Source of the DNA: Pseudomonadota bacterium
GTDB taxonomy: Bacteria; Pseudomonadota; Alphaproteobacteria; Acetobacterales; Acetobacteraceae
Length of the DNA stretch: 39,219 nt
Reading direction: 5' to 3'
Assembly: GCA_021805565.1 (NCBI GenBank)
Contig: JAJZFA010000014.1
Coordinates: 1-39,219, forward strand
The notes under the pieces were generated by a model that saw nothing but the letters and a program-made list of their open reading frames with translations, was not told the DNA's origin and did not search any database. Numbering within the stretch: the stretch's first letter is position 1; each line of letters begins with the position of its first letter. Positions 7,620-16,459 of the stretch are shown piece by piece. The translations under genes and the position numbers were made by a program.

Positions 7620-10600
7620 TCACACCGAAAAATATTTCGCCCGCGGGTTCAGCACAACGATCGCGCTGGTCGATTGTTCCGGGTGAAGCTGATACTCGTC
7701 GGACAGCGAAACGCCGATCCGTTCCGCATTCAGCATGGTCAGGATCGGCGCCTGATCCTCCAGACGCGGGCAGGCGGGGTAGCCGAAGGAATAGCGGCTG
7801 CCGCGATAGCCCTGGGCCAGCATCTTTTCCATGTCGCGATCGTCTTCGGCGGCGAATCCCAGTTCGGCCCGGATGCGCTTGTGGACATATTCCGCCATGG
7901 CTTCGGCCATTTCCACCGATAATCCATGCAGATACAGATAGTCCTGGTACCGGTTATCCTCGAACCAGAGCCGAGCGGTGTCGGATGCTTTCTGCCCGGC
8001 CGTGACAACCTGAAGCCCGATGACGTCGCGTTCGGCGTCGTCGATGTCGCGGAAGAAGTCGGCGATGCAGTCGCCATCTTCCCTTGGCTGGCGCGGTAAC
8101 GCGAAGCGCGTCACCTCGGTCGTGCCGTCCTGTTCGAAAATGATCAGGTCGTTGCCCTGGCCGGCCGCCTTCCAGTACCCATAGGCGGCCTGCGGCTTCA
8201 GGATGTCCTGCTCCTCGCACAGCGTCAGCATGCGGCGCATCACCGGACGAAGTTCCTGCTTGGCCCAGCCCAGGAAGTCGTCCAGCGACCGGCCCTGTTT
8301 ACGAAAGCCCCACTGAAACTGGTACAGGCTGCGCTCATTGAGGAAGGGAACGATCGCCTTGGGCGTGGCTTCGATGACGCGCGCCCCCCAGAACGGAGGC
8401 TGGATCGCCGGGACATCCAGGGTCAGGCGGCGGCGGCGTTCGCGGACAGCGACGACATCGACCGGACGGAAGGCGTTCGCGTCGGCCTGACCCAGCGTCC
8501 GGGCGGTGTTGCGGGATTTTCCGGCGCGTTTCGATTGAATAACGGCCAGATAGTCGTCGAAATCGTTGCCGGTCACCTTGTCCATCAAATGCAAACCGTC
8601 GAACGCATCGCGGGCGTAAGCGACGCGGCCGGATGCATAGGCATTCACGCAGGCATCCTCCACGTAATTCCGGGTCAGCGCCGCGCCACCCAGCAGAACG
8701 GGAATCTCCAGGCCCTGGCGGCTCATTTCCTCCAGGTTCTCGCGCATGACGACGGTCGATTTCACCAGCAGGCCAGACATCCCGATGGCGTGGGCACGGT
8801 TGTCGCGCACCGCTGTCAGCATATCGGTCAGCGGCACCTTGATGCCCAGATTGACCACCCGATAGCCGTTATTCGTCAGGATGATATCGACAAGATTTTT
8901 GCCGATGTCATGCACGTCGCCCTTCACCGTCGCCAGGACGATGGTGCCCTTTTCCTGGCCTTCCACCCGTTCCATCATCGGTTCCAGATACGCAACGGCG
9001 CTTTTCATCGTTTCGGCCGATTGCAGCACGAACGGCAACTGCATCTTGCCCGATCCGAACAGGTCGCCAACGACTTTCATGCCGTCCAGCAGGACGTTGT
9101 TGATGATATCCAGCGGGGCAAGCGTCAAAAGCGCCTCGTCCAGGTCGCCGGTCAGACCCTTGCGATCGCCATCGACGATGCGGTCTTTCAACCGGCCCTC
9201 GGCGGTTTCGGCACGTTCTTTCTTGACATCGTCGGTCAGTTTGCGGCCCGCGAACAATTCCAGCAGCTTTTGCAACGGATCGTAGCCTTCCCGGCGCCGG
9301 TCGAAAATCAGGTCTTCCGCGACCTGCTTTTCCTCGTCGGCGATCAAGTGCAGCGGCTTTATCTTCGACACATGAATAATTGCACCGGTCATCCCCGCTC
9401 GGCGCGCGTGATCCAGGAACACGCTGTTCAGCACCGCGCGCGCCGCCGGGTTCAATCCAAAGCTGACATTGGACAGCCCAAGAACGATCTGGATGCCAGG
9501 AAACTCCGCGGCGATCGCCGCGATCCCTTCCAACGTCCATTGCGCCAGCTTGCGGTCGTCTTCGTTGCCTGTCGCGATGGTGAACGTCAGCGGATCGATC
9601 AGCAGATCCGATTGCGCCAGGCCGTGCGTGTTGCACGCGAAATCCACCAGCCGGCGGGCGATGCGCAGCTTGTCTTCCACCGACTTGGCCATACCCGTTT
9701 CGTCGATGGTCAGCGCGATGACCGCGGCGCCAAATCGCTTTGCCAGGATCAAACGGTCGGCCGCGGCCTTTTCGCCATCCTCGAAATTGATGGAATTGAG
9801 GATCGCCTTGCCGCCATGCAGCTTCAGCGCCGCCTCGATCACCGGGGTTTCCGTGCTGTCGATCACCAGCGGACTGTTCACGCTGGCGGTAAAGCGGCGG
9901 ATGACTTCGTTCATTTCGAAAATTTCGTCGCGGCCGACGAAGGCGGTACAGATATCCAGCGCGTGCGATCCTTCGCCGATCTGCTCGCGGCCGATCGACA
10001 CGCAGCCGTCCCAGTCGGCTTTTTCCTGAGCCTCCCGCCATTTCTTGGAGCCATTGGCATTGCAACGCTCCCCAATCGCGAAGATCGCGTTTTCCTGCCG
10101 CAGCGGGACCGTTTGATACAGGCTGGCGACGCCGGGAATCCAAATGGGTTTGCGGACCACGGGACCGGGACGGAAGCGGCTGCGCTTGCGCAGCATCTGG
10201 TCCAGCGCGGCGATATGCTCGATAGTCGTGCCGCAGCAGCCGCCGATCAGGTTGACGCCGTCCTGCGCGACGAAACGTTCCAGCCATGACGCCATATTGG
10301 CGGCGTCCAGCGGATAATGCGTGTGGCCGTCCACCAGTTCGGGCAGGCCGGCATTGGGCTGAACGGAAATCAGACCGGGCCAGTTGGCGGCGAGCCAGCC
10401 GGCATGTTCGGCCATTTCCTGCGGTCCGGTGGCACAGTTCAGGCCCATCAGCGGCACGTCCAGGGCGTCGATCACCGCACCCGCGGTGGCGAGGTCAGGG
10501 CCGACCAGCAGGGTTCCGGTGGTTTCGACCGTGACCTGCACGAAAATCGGGGTGTCCTTGCCGGCTTCGCGGCGGGCGATCTTGGCACCGTTGACGGCGG

Positions 10601-11105
10601 CCTTGATCTGCAGCGTATCCTGGCAGGTTTCGATCAGGATCGCATCGACGCCCCCGGCGATCAGGCCGCGGCATTGTTCGGCCAGCGCGGCTTCCAGCGG
10701 ATCGTAGGCGATGTTGCCCAGGCTGGGCAGTTTGGTGCCGGGACCGACACTGCCCAACACCCAGCGGTGGCGTCCGTCGGAGAACGATTCGGCGGCCTCG
10801 CGGGCCAGTTCGCCGGCCGTTTTATTGATTTCGAACGCGCGTTCCGACAGGTCGAATTCGGCCAGTGTGACGGGCGAGGCGCCGAACGTGTTGGTTTCCA
10901 CCATGTCGGCCCCGGCCTCGAAATAGCCCCGGTGGATCTCGCGCACCATGTCCGGACGCGACAAAACCAGCACATCGGTGCAGTTTTCGCGGCCCCAGTA
11001 GTCCTTTTCGATATCCAGGGTCAGCGCCTGAATCCGGCTGCCCATGCCGCCGTCGCATAGCAGGACACGATCGCGCAGGGCATCGAGCAAATGGGGACGG
11101 GTCAT
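7620..11105 (-). CDS. metH: Cobalamin-dependent methionine synthase
   Basis: Transfers a methyl group from 5-methyltetrahydrofolate to homocysteine via methylcobalamin in the cytoplasm. The 1,161-residue protein has all four modules in order: homocysteine-binding barrel (from GGMGSRIQAL to the zinc cysteines of IGGCCGTT), pterin-binding barrel (FAIGERCNANGSKKWREAQ; SIGREQIGEGSHALDI), B12 cap and domain with the cobalt-ligand motif DVHDIGKN and the GMSGLLVKS loop, and the reactivation domain ending with RGSRYSFGYPACP. The ATG at 11105 is chosen because it overlaps the upstream stop as ATGA and starts at the conserved N-terminus; the frame stays open to 11486 but that extension is non-coding. 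It is co-transcribed with the ArsR-methyltransferase gene, which probably regulates it. Confidence 0.97.
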   Translation of the reverse strand: MTRPHLLDALRDRVLLCDGGMGSRIQALTLDIEKDYWGRENCTDVLVLSRPDMVREIHRGYFEAGADMVETNTFGASPVTLAEFDLSERAFEINKTAGELAREAAESFSDGRHRWVLGSVGPGTKLPSLGNIAYDPLEAALAEQCRGLIAGGVDAILIETCQDTLQIKAAVNGAKIARREAGKDTPIFVQVTVETTGTLLVGPDLATAGAVIDALDVPLMGLNCATGPQEMAEHAGWLAANWPGLISVQPNAGLPELVDGHTHYPLDAANMASWLERFVAQDGVNLIGGCCGTTIEHIAALDQMLRKRSRFRPGPVVRKPIWIPGVASLYQTVPLRQENAIFAIGERCNANGSKKWREAQEKADWDGCVSIGREQIGEGSHALDICTAFVGRDEIFEMNEVIRRFTASVNSPLVIDSTETPVIEAALKLHGGKAILNSINFEDGEKAAADRLILAKRFGAAVIALTIDETGMAKSVEDKLRIARRLVDFACNTHGLAQSDLLIDPLTFTIATGNEDDRKLAQWTLEGIAAIAAEFPGIQIVLGLSNVSFGLNPAARAVLNSVFLDHARRAGMTGAIIHVSKIKPLHLIADEEKQVAEDLIFDRRREGYDPLQKLLELFAGRKLTDDVKKERAETAEGRLKDRIVDGDRKGLTGDLDEALLTLAPLDIINNVLLDGMKVVGDLFGSGKMQLPFVLQSAETMKSAVAYLEPMMERVEGQEKGTIVLATVKGDVHDIGKNLVDIILTNNGYRVVNLGIKVPLTDMLTAVRDNRAHAIGMSGLLVKSTVVMRENLEEMSRQGLEIPVLLGGAALTRNYVEDACVNAYASGRVAYARDAFDGLHLMDKVTGNDFDDYLAVIQSKRAGKSRNTARTLGQADANAFRPVDVVAVRERRRRLTLDVPAIQPPFWGARVIEATPKAIVPFLNERSLYQFQWGFRKQGRSLDDFLGWAKQELRPVMRRMLTLCEEQDILKPQAAYGYWKAAGQGNDLIIFEQDGTTEVTRFALPRQPREDGDCIADFFRDIDDAERDVIGLQVVTAGQKASDTARLWFEDNRYQDYLYLHGLSVEMAEAMAEYVHKRIRAELGFAAEDDRDMEKMLAQGYRGSRYSFGYPACPRLEDQAPILTMLNAERIGVSLSDEYQLHPEQSTSAIVVLNPRAKYFSV

Positions 11106-12073
11106 TGCGTGCTTTCGGTCAGGGCGGGTTCGCCGACGGCAGGGGGGGCCGCCAAGGTTCGAGTGGCAGGCCATATCCGGATGGGGAGCGGTCCCGGTAT
11201 GGCGACGGGCGCGCGTGCCGTGACGTCTGCCGCGGCGAACATCCGGTCGATGACATCGTCGGCAAAACCCGGCCAGCGATGGGCGAATTTTCCGGTCAGG
11301 CCGATTTCTTCGTGCGGCGCGAGGTCGATGATCAGCAGCGTACCGCCGGGATGCAGGACTCGGGCGGCTTCGCGAACGGCGCCGGCGGGGTCTTCGGCGT
11401 GATGCAGAACCATGTGCAGGACGACGGTGTCGAAGGACCGGTCGGCGAGCGGCAGGCGGTACATGTCGGCCAGCCGGACGGCGCAATGCGCAAATCCGGG
11501 TGCCGACAGACGGGCACGGGCGAGGGCGAGCATGGCCTTGGACGCGTCGATCCCAAGCGCCTGACGGACACGCGGGGCGAGAAGTTCGAGAATGCGGCCG
11601 GTACCGGTGCCGATGTCCAGCAGGCGCCCGGCCGGCTCCGGCGGAATCAGCGCCAGCAGGGCCTGTTCGACAGCCTGGGCGGGCAGTCCGAGCGCCCGCA
11701 TTTCATCCCAGTCCGCACCCTTCTGGCGGAAGCTTTCCGAGGCAACGCGGGCGCGTTCCGCCAGAACGCGCGCGGCCTGGCGGCGATCGGCCTCCAGGAC
11801 AGGATCGGCGGCGGGAAGCCGGGCGACGAGTTCGCGGGGCAGGGCGCCCGCGTCGTCGGTGGGCAGGGCGAACCAGACGTTGGAGCCTTCGCGTACCCGG
11901 TCCAGCAGGCCGCAATCGCACAGAAGTTTCAGATGGCGGGAGAGCCTGGGCTGGGACTGGCCGAGGATTTCAGTGAATTCCATCACGCAGAACGCGCCGC
12001 GCGCGGCCAGCGCGAGCAGGCGCAGACGGGTCGGTTCAGCGGCGGCCCGCAGGCTGGCGAGAAGGTGGTCCAT
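11102..12073 (-). CDS. ArsR-family HTH regulator fused to a SAM-dependent methyltransferase domain
   Basis: The 323-residue protein joins an N-terminal winged helix (about residues 1-90: LRAAAEPTRLRLLALAARG, EILGQSQPRLSRHLKLL) to a class I methyltransferase fold (motif I LLDIGTGTGRIL at 151-162, then VVLHMVLHHAEDP and RVLHPGGTLLIIDL). Metal-binding cysteines typical of metal-sensing ArsR proteins are not evident. Fusions of this kind are known next to methionine-cycle genes in alphaproteobacteria, and the ArsR protein SahR senses S-adenosylhomocysteine. By analogy the C-terminal domain may bind SAM or SAH as effector rather than catalyse methylation; that is inference. It lies directly upstream of metH with a four-base overlap, and a 22-bp palindrome sits 15 bases before its start, consistent with autoregulation of the whole operon. 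Confidence 0.85.
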   Translation of the reverse strand: MDHLLASLRAAAEPTRLRLLALAARGAFCVMEFTEILGQSQPRLSRHLKLLCDCGLLDRVREGSNVWFALPTDDAGALPRELVARLPAADPVLEADRRQAARVLAERARVASESFRQKGADWDEMRALGLPAQAVEQALLALIPPEPAGRLLDIGTGTGRILELLAPRVRQALGIDASKAMLALARARLSAPGFAHCAVRLADMYRLPLADRSFDTVVLHMVLHHAEDPAGAVREAARVLHPGGTLLIIDLAPHEEIGLTGKFAHRWPGFADDVIDRMFAAADVTARAPVAIPGPLPIRIWPATRTLAAPPAVGEPALTESTQ

Positions 12074-12087
12074 GGCGGCGGATAAGT

Positions 12088-12109
12088 GACATAAAGATAT
12101 CCTTATGTC
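12088..12109. promoter_or_regulatory. 22-bp palindromic operator upstream of the ArsR-metH operon
   Basis: Half-sites GACATAAAGAT and ATCCTTATGTC are reverse complements except for one A/C pair. The centre is GATATC. A partial copy (TATCTTTA, 12115-12122) lies just beyond it. Distance to the ATG (12073) is 14 bases. Size, symmetry and position fit binding by a dimeric ArsR-type repressor, most simply the product of the first gene. Confidence 0.6.
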
Positions 12110-12181
12110 TAGTGTATCTTTAGAGCCGATCGGCGGGGCGACATCCGGCGAGCCGGTGCCAGCGGCGAGATCATGGATGTT

Positions 12182-13456
12182 TCACGGGGTTCGATCCCCA
12201 GCCGCCAGGACTTTGCCGATTTGAAATCGTGCCGATGGCGTGTGGCCGCCGGCCCGCCACAGGGCGACCGGTGTCTCACGCCTGCGCGACACGGTGCGAC
12301 CGGCGAATTCTACCACCGATGCGACATGAGCGTCCCATGTTTCGGCTTGCCATCCCGGCAGGCGCCGAAGCTGCGCCTCGCGGCGAGGCGACTCGGCGGC
12401 TGCGTAGTCGGCGACGGCCGCCGACCAGGCCGGGGTGTCCAGCGGGTCCAGATATTCGGGAACATGCCCCCCTGCCTCCCGCAGCGCCGGCAGGTCGCTG
12501 CACAGTACCGGGGTTCCCAGCGCCAGGGCCTCGGCCACCGGCAATCCGAAACCCTCGGCGAAACTTGGCATCAGCAGCGCCCGGGCACCGCGCAGCAAAG
12601 CCGTCAGCCGGGTGTCCGATACGGTTCCCAGTTCCTCCACATGTCCGCGCAGAGCGGGGCAGCGGTCCAGCAGATCGACGACATTTTCGTTCTCCCACCC
12701 GCGCCGCCCGGCGATCAGCAGCCGGGGCGTCGCGGAACCGGACCGTGCCGCCCAGTGGCGCCAGAGATGCAGCAGCAGCAGATGGTTTTTGCGGGGTTCG
12801 ATGGTGCCGACGCACACGAAATACGGCCGGTCGCCGAATTCGGTGCTCGCGATCGCGACGCGCGGCGCCACGCCGAGGGGCGCCACATGCACGGCTTGTC
12901 CAGCCGTCAGCCAGGGCGCCATCGCGGCGGCGGTGGCGGCCGAGTTCGCCACGATACCATCCGCCAGCCGGCCCACCGCCGCGATCCGCCGCCGATGGCG
13001 TTCGGCTTCGCCCGGCCGGCCATATTCGGGAAATTCCAGCGGAATCAGATCGTGGATCAGCGGCACGAACGTGGCTTGCGCGTGCCGCAGCGCGGTGCGG
13101 AGCGCGGCTTCGCGGTGCAGGTGCCGGTGCGAGACCAGCAGATAGATCGCTGTTGGATCGGCCGGCACCCGCCGCCCGATCGCCGCCCGCGCCAGCAGGC
13201 GCAGCGCCTCGGTTCGGCAGTCCGCCGGACGGCCGTCGTCCCACGCCGATCGCAAAGCGACCAGGAAGCGCCGCACCGCACGCGGCGGAAACATCCAGAA
13301 CCGGCGGGAACAGCGTCCCAGCATCACGAACCGGCTTTCGGGCGGCACGTGTTCGGCATAGGCCAGTTCGACCCGATCGATCCCGGTCAGCGATCCGATG
13401 CAGGCGCGTTCGATCAGGCGCGCGATGTCCAGCCATATCGGGCGGTCGCCCGTCAC
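12182..13456 (-). CDS. GT4-type glycosyltransferase of the capsule locus
   Basis: Retaining nucleotide-sugar glycosyltransferase, GT-B fold, predicted to add a sugar to the capsular or linked polysaccharide. The GTG at 13456 overlaps the KpsS-like stop as GTGA. The 424-residue protein starts IWLDIARLIERA, has the mid-protein motifs FVPLIHDLIPLEFPEYG and DGIVANSAATAAAM, the GT4 core YFVCVGTIEPRKNHLLLL, and the nucleotide-sugar site SFAEGFGLPVAEALALGTPVL with the E-x7-E pair. This combination (HDLIP, GTIEPRKN) resembles mannosyltransferase-like GT4 enzymes, but donor and acceptor cannot be told. The frame is open far upstream, but that part is antisense-like translation through kpsS. Confidence 0.85.
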   Translation of the reverse strand: MTGDRPIWLDIARLIERACIGSLTGIDRVELAYAEHVPPESRFVMLGRCSRRFWMFPPRAVRRFLVALRSAWDDGRPADCRTEALRLLARAAIGRRVPADPTAIYLLVSHRHLHREAALRTALRHAQATFVPLIHDLIPLEFPEYGRPGEAERHRRRIAAVGRLADGIVANSAATAAAMAPWLTAGQAVHVAPLGVAPRVAIASTEFGDRPYFVCVGTIEPRKNHLLLLHLWRHWAARSGSATPRLLIAGRRGWENENVVDLLDRCPALRGHVEELGTVSDTRLTALLRGARALLMPSFAEGFGLPVAEALALGTPVLCSDLPALREAGGHVPEYLDPLDTPAWSAAVADYAAAESPRREAQLRRLPGWQAETWDAHVASVVEFAGRTVSRRRETPVALWRAGGHTPSARFQIGKVLAAGDRTP

Positions 13457-14808
13457 CCCGCGGATGCCGCGCCCGCGAACGCTTCGCCGTCGATATCGCG
13501 GATCCGGGCGGCGGCGTCGCGCGCCGCCTCGATCCGGGGAACCGCCGCGGCGACGGCCTTGGCGACCCCGTCGCGCGTGAAGAAATCGCCCTCCACCAGG
13601 CAGGCATGGGTCAGCACGCGGCGGAACGCCTCGAAATGCCCCGCATCCGGGGGCGATGGAGTCCGCCAGAACAGTTCTAGCGAGCCTTGATGCGTCAGGC
13701 CCGGCAGGTCGTACACCGACCGGCCGAGGGCGATCACCGGCACGCCCGATGCCAGCGCGAACGTTGCGCTGGTGCTGTTCACCGTAACCATCCCCAGCGT
13801 CCGATCGAGCAAATATTGCAGGTCGCCGTCCTCGACCAGAAGCACACGGCCGGCAATGCCCGCTTCCCTGGCAGCCTTCATGGTGACGCCGCGCCAGTCG
13901 ATCACGCCGTTGTCGAGCGGATGTTCCTTCACCGCCAGAACGGTGCCGGGCGGGGCATGCCGCGCGAAGGACGCAATCACCAGCCGGATGGCGTGCATCA
14001 TGCCGCCGATGTCGGAATGGCACAGGATCTGGGAATCGTTGTCCATCTGGATGGGCATCAAGAAGAAACCGCCCGGCGCGGCCGACGCGATCCGGATCGC
14101 CGTTCGGCTTCGCCGCCGAACCAGGGGTATGCGCGCCGCGCGCCGCATCCACCCGGCGGCTTCGCGCGCCAGCGACCACCCCCGATGGGTCGCATAATGC
14201 GGATAACGGAGGCGCAGCGCCATGCAGGCCGCACCATAGGCAATGCAGTCGCGGGCCCGCGTACGCACGGAAGGCGCCACGTGGGCCATGGTTGGCTGGG
14301 CCGCCAGCAGGTCCGCCGCCGCGCGATAGGCCGGCAGTGCGCGCGGCAAATGCGAGTAGCCGTTTACGCCGCCAACCTCCAGCGTGATCCAGTTGGGACG
14401 CAGATAGCCTTCCTCGAACACATGCACCGCGATACCGAGCCGGTTGGCCAGGTCGATTGCCACCCGGTGTAACGGCCGGCAGTCGCCGTGCAGGATCAGG
14501 TCGGTCGGTTCGGCGTCCAGTATCAGGCGTTGCAGGAAGGCCGGAAATTCCGCTGGCGGGCGAGTAAAATCGATCGCCGGCAGCGATGGCCACGCCAACC
14601 GGTCGCCGCCGTTGAAATTCACCCGCGATACGCCGTGGCCGCGCGCGGCCAGCGCCTGGCCCAGCGTGTGCATAAACGGTCCAGGAACCCCTTGCAGAAA
14701 TAGAAACCGTCGGCGCGGGAAGGCCCTTATCACCGGACGAGCCGGCCGGATACGATCCGATGACAAGGTGGGGGCAGGGGCGGCGGCTTCGGAGGAAGCA
14801 GCGTGCAT
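13453..14808 (-). CDS. kpsS: KpsS-like capsule polysaccharide biosynthesis protein
   Basis: KpsS/LipB-type protein (Capsule_synth family). In E. coli KpsS adds the first Kdo of the poly-Kdo linker to a phospholipid anchor before export. The 451-residue protein has FLFLQGVPGPFMHTLGQAL at about residues 35-53, then NFNGGDRLAWP, HVFEEGYLRPNWITLE, a KEHPLD motif (VLAVKEHPLDNGVIDW) and the C-terminal nucleotide-binding stretch VTVNSTSATFALASGVPVIALG. It leads a two-gene leftward unit with the GT4 gene and diverges from the export genes. A KpsC partner and Kdo-supply genes (kpsF, kpsU) are not in the window. Confidence 0.82.
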   Translation of the reverse strand: MHAASSEAAAPAPTLSSDRIRPARPVIRAFPRRRFLFLQGVPGPFMHTLGQALAARGHGVSRVNFNGGDRLAWPSLPAIDFTRPPAEFPAFLQRLILDAEPTDLILHGDCRPLHRVAIDLANRLGIAVHVFEEGYLRPNWITLEVGGVNGYSHLPRALPAYRAAADLLAAQPTMAHVAPSVRTRARDCIAYGAACMALRLRYPHYATHRGWSLAREAAGWMRRAARIPLVRRRSRTAIRIASAAPGGFFLMPIQMDNDSQILCHSDIGGMMHAIRLVIASFARHAPPGTVLAVKEHPLDNGVIDWRGVTMKAAREAGIAGRVLLVEDGDLQYLLDRTLGMVTVNSTSATFALASGVPVIALGRSVYDLPGLTHQGSLELFWRTPSPPDAGHFEAFRRVLTHACLVEGDFFTRDGVAKAVAAAVPRIEAARDAAARIRDIDGEAFAGAASAG

Positions 14809-14895
14809 AGGGGCTTTTTCCCGAATTCGGTGAACGGACTGGTCCGGCGGGGCGGCGCCGGCTGGCGTCCGTTCATGCGAAGATAGGTCGATCTG

Positions 14896-14915
14896 GTTAA
14901 CAAAACGTTTGTAAC
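14896..14915. promoter_or_regulatory. Inverted repeat between the divergent capsule operons
   Basis: GTTAACAAA and TTTGTAAC flank a central ACG; the arms match except for one extra A in the left arm. It lies inside the AT-richer 268-bp gap between kpsS and the rightward capsule operon, and overlaps the proposed rightward -35 element. This is a candidate operator for a capsule regulator not found in the window. Confidence 0.4.
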
Positions 14916-14925
14916 AGCCAATAAT
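14897..14925 (+). promoter_or_regulatory. Candidate promoter of the rightward capsule export operon
   Basis: TTAACA (14897-14902) and AATAAT (14920-14925) are spaced by 17 bases, each one mismatch from sigma-70 consensus. The resulting leader would be about 145 nt to the TTG start at 15077. The rest of the gap (14809-15076) shows no further clear element. Confidence 0.4.
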
Positions 14926-15076
14926 CCGACTCGCTCGAAATGCTTTTTTTCAGCGCCCCGGTCCGGCGTTAACCAATCGTCAATATTCAGGAGCGTAGAA
15001 CCTCTCACGGCACATCGCAGGGTATGCGCCGCGGCACCGCATAGGGCGGGCGGCCGATAGAGACAGGAGGTCTCGC

Positions 15077-16459
15077 TTGTTCGATGGAGCCATGCCACCG
15101 CGATCCGGACCGCTTCGCCTTGCTATCGTGAGTACCTATGACGAAATGTGCGGCATTGCCGGCTATACACGCGCGCTGGAACAACAACTTCGCCCGCATG
15201 CGGACGTCACTGTCTTCGACCTGGATCAGTACTTGCTGCGCGGCCAGCACAGGCGCGTGCAGCGCCTCGCGGATCGCCATATCGCGGATATCGCCGCCCA
15301 ACTGCACGAGTTCGATAGCGTTAACATCCAGTTGGAATACGGCACGCTTGGCCGGACCCCGAATCAGATCGTCCGGCGGTTCAAAAAACTGGTGAAGGCG
15401 GCGCCGGCGGTATCGGTGACATTTCATACTATCCTGGGCCACGATCCTTTCGACTGGGCCGCGCTGGGGCTGAGCCTGATCGCCGGCCGGTTCCCGCGGG
15501 CCGCCGGGATCGTCGGGTCGTTCCGCCGCAATCGCGATCTGGGCGCGCGTACTTACCGGTTTCTGCACGCGAGGCAGCGCCTGCAGCCGGTCAATGCAAT
15601 TGTCCATACAAGGCGCGATGCCCGGCTGCTGTGCGACGTGTTCCGGATCCGCGACGTCGATCATCACCCGCTGAGTTTCATCGCCGGATCGGACGCCGAA
15701 CGGGTCAGGCAGGCGGCGGCACAGAACCAGTTTCCGATCATAAAGACATTGCCGCCGGGCGCGAAGCTGATCGGATCATTTGGCTTCTTGTCGCCCTACA
15801 AGGGTTTCGAAACCGCGGTGCGGGCGCTGCATTATCTGCCCGAGGACCACCATTTGCTGATCTTCGGCGGCGTTCATCCGCAAGGCATCAAGCGCGAGCA
15901 AGGTATCGATCCGTATATCCAGACCCTGCTGGACGAAGCCCATATCGGACACACCATTCTGGATACGATGGCGGACAATTCCACGCCGATTTCGTTCGCC
16001 CTGGATGCCGCGTCGCGGGATTTGCTGTCCCGACATCCGGAAGACCTGCATAGCCGCGTTCATTTCCTGGGCGTCCACGACGACGAAGGGTTCATGCGGG
16101 CGATGGCCCTGTGCGATGCCGTCGTGCTGCCCTACCTGGAAGTGGGCCAGTCCAGTTCGGGGCCGATCGCGATGGCCCTGGAAATGGGCTGCCGCGTGCT
16201 GGCATCGCGCACCCTGGCGTTTTTGCAATTTGCCCGCTACCACCCCGGTCAGATCGAGTTTTTCGATATCGGCAACTTCGCCGAACTGGCCGGGCTGATC
16301 CTGGCCGGAACGCCCCCGCCGCTGGGCGACCGCACGCTGGCCTATAACACCGCCACCAACACCGCGTTGTATTTGCGGGCCAACCAGCCGCGCGCCGGCC
16401 GATGGGGCAGGCAACGCGCCCCGGTCGCCGCCTTACCGGCCGAGGCGTACACGCCATGA
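15077..16459 (+). CDS. GT4-type glycosyltransferase, first gene of the capsule export operon
   Basis: Cytoplasmic glycosyltransferase of the GT-B fold, 460 residues. The TTG at 15077 is chosen because a perfect AGGAGG (15065-15070) lies six bases upstream; the next ATG (15092) would be too far from it. Features are the N-terminal AIVSTYDEMCGIAGYTRALEQ loop, the central SFGFLSPYKGFETAVRAL segment typical of GT4 enzymes, and the sugar-nucleotide region VVLPYLEVGQSSSGPIAMALEMG. The sugar is unknown. The stop overlaps the lipoprotein gene start as ATGA, so it belongs to the same transcript. Confidence 0.82.
   Translation: MFDGAMPPRSGPLRLAIVSTYDEMCGIAGYTRALEQQLRPHADVTVFDLDQYLLRGQHRRVQRLADRHIADIAAQLHEFDSVNIQLEYGTLGRTPNQIVRRFKKLVKAAPAVSVTFHTILGHDPFDWAALGLSLIAGRFPRAAGIVGSFRRNRDLGARTYRFLHARQRLQPVNAIVHTRRDARLLCDVFRIRDVDHHPLSFIAGSDAERVRQAAAQNQFPIIKTLPPGAKLIGSFGFLSPYKGFETAVRALHYLPEDHHLLIFGGVHPQGIKREQGIDPYIQTLLDEAHIGHTILDTMADNSTPISFALDAASRDLLSRHPEDLHSRVHFLGVHDDEGFMRAMALCDAVVLPYLEVGQSSSGPIAMALEMGCRVLASRTLAFLQFARYHPGQIEFFDIGNFAELAGLILAGTPPPLGDRTLAYNTATNTALYLRANQPRAGRWGRQRAPVAALPAEAYTP

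Noticed and set aside
8535-10289. A 584-codon open frame on the plus strand opposite metH
   Set aside because: It is the antisense shadow of a confidently identified gene; its translation is low-complexity (many Gln, His, Arg, Asp) with no motifs, a by-product of high GC at third positions.
11106-11486. N-terminal extension of metH
   Set aside because: The open frame continues upstream through the ArsR-methyltransferase gene, but the conserved MetH N-terminus and the ATGA overlap at 11102-11105 fix the start.
12176-12210. tRNA-like GGGGTTCGATCCCC stretch
   Set aside because: It resembles a T-arm, but no matching acceptor stem, anticodon arm or CCA end could be built, and it lies in the coding end of the GT4 gene.
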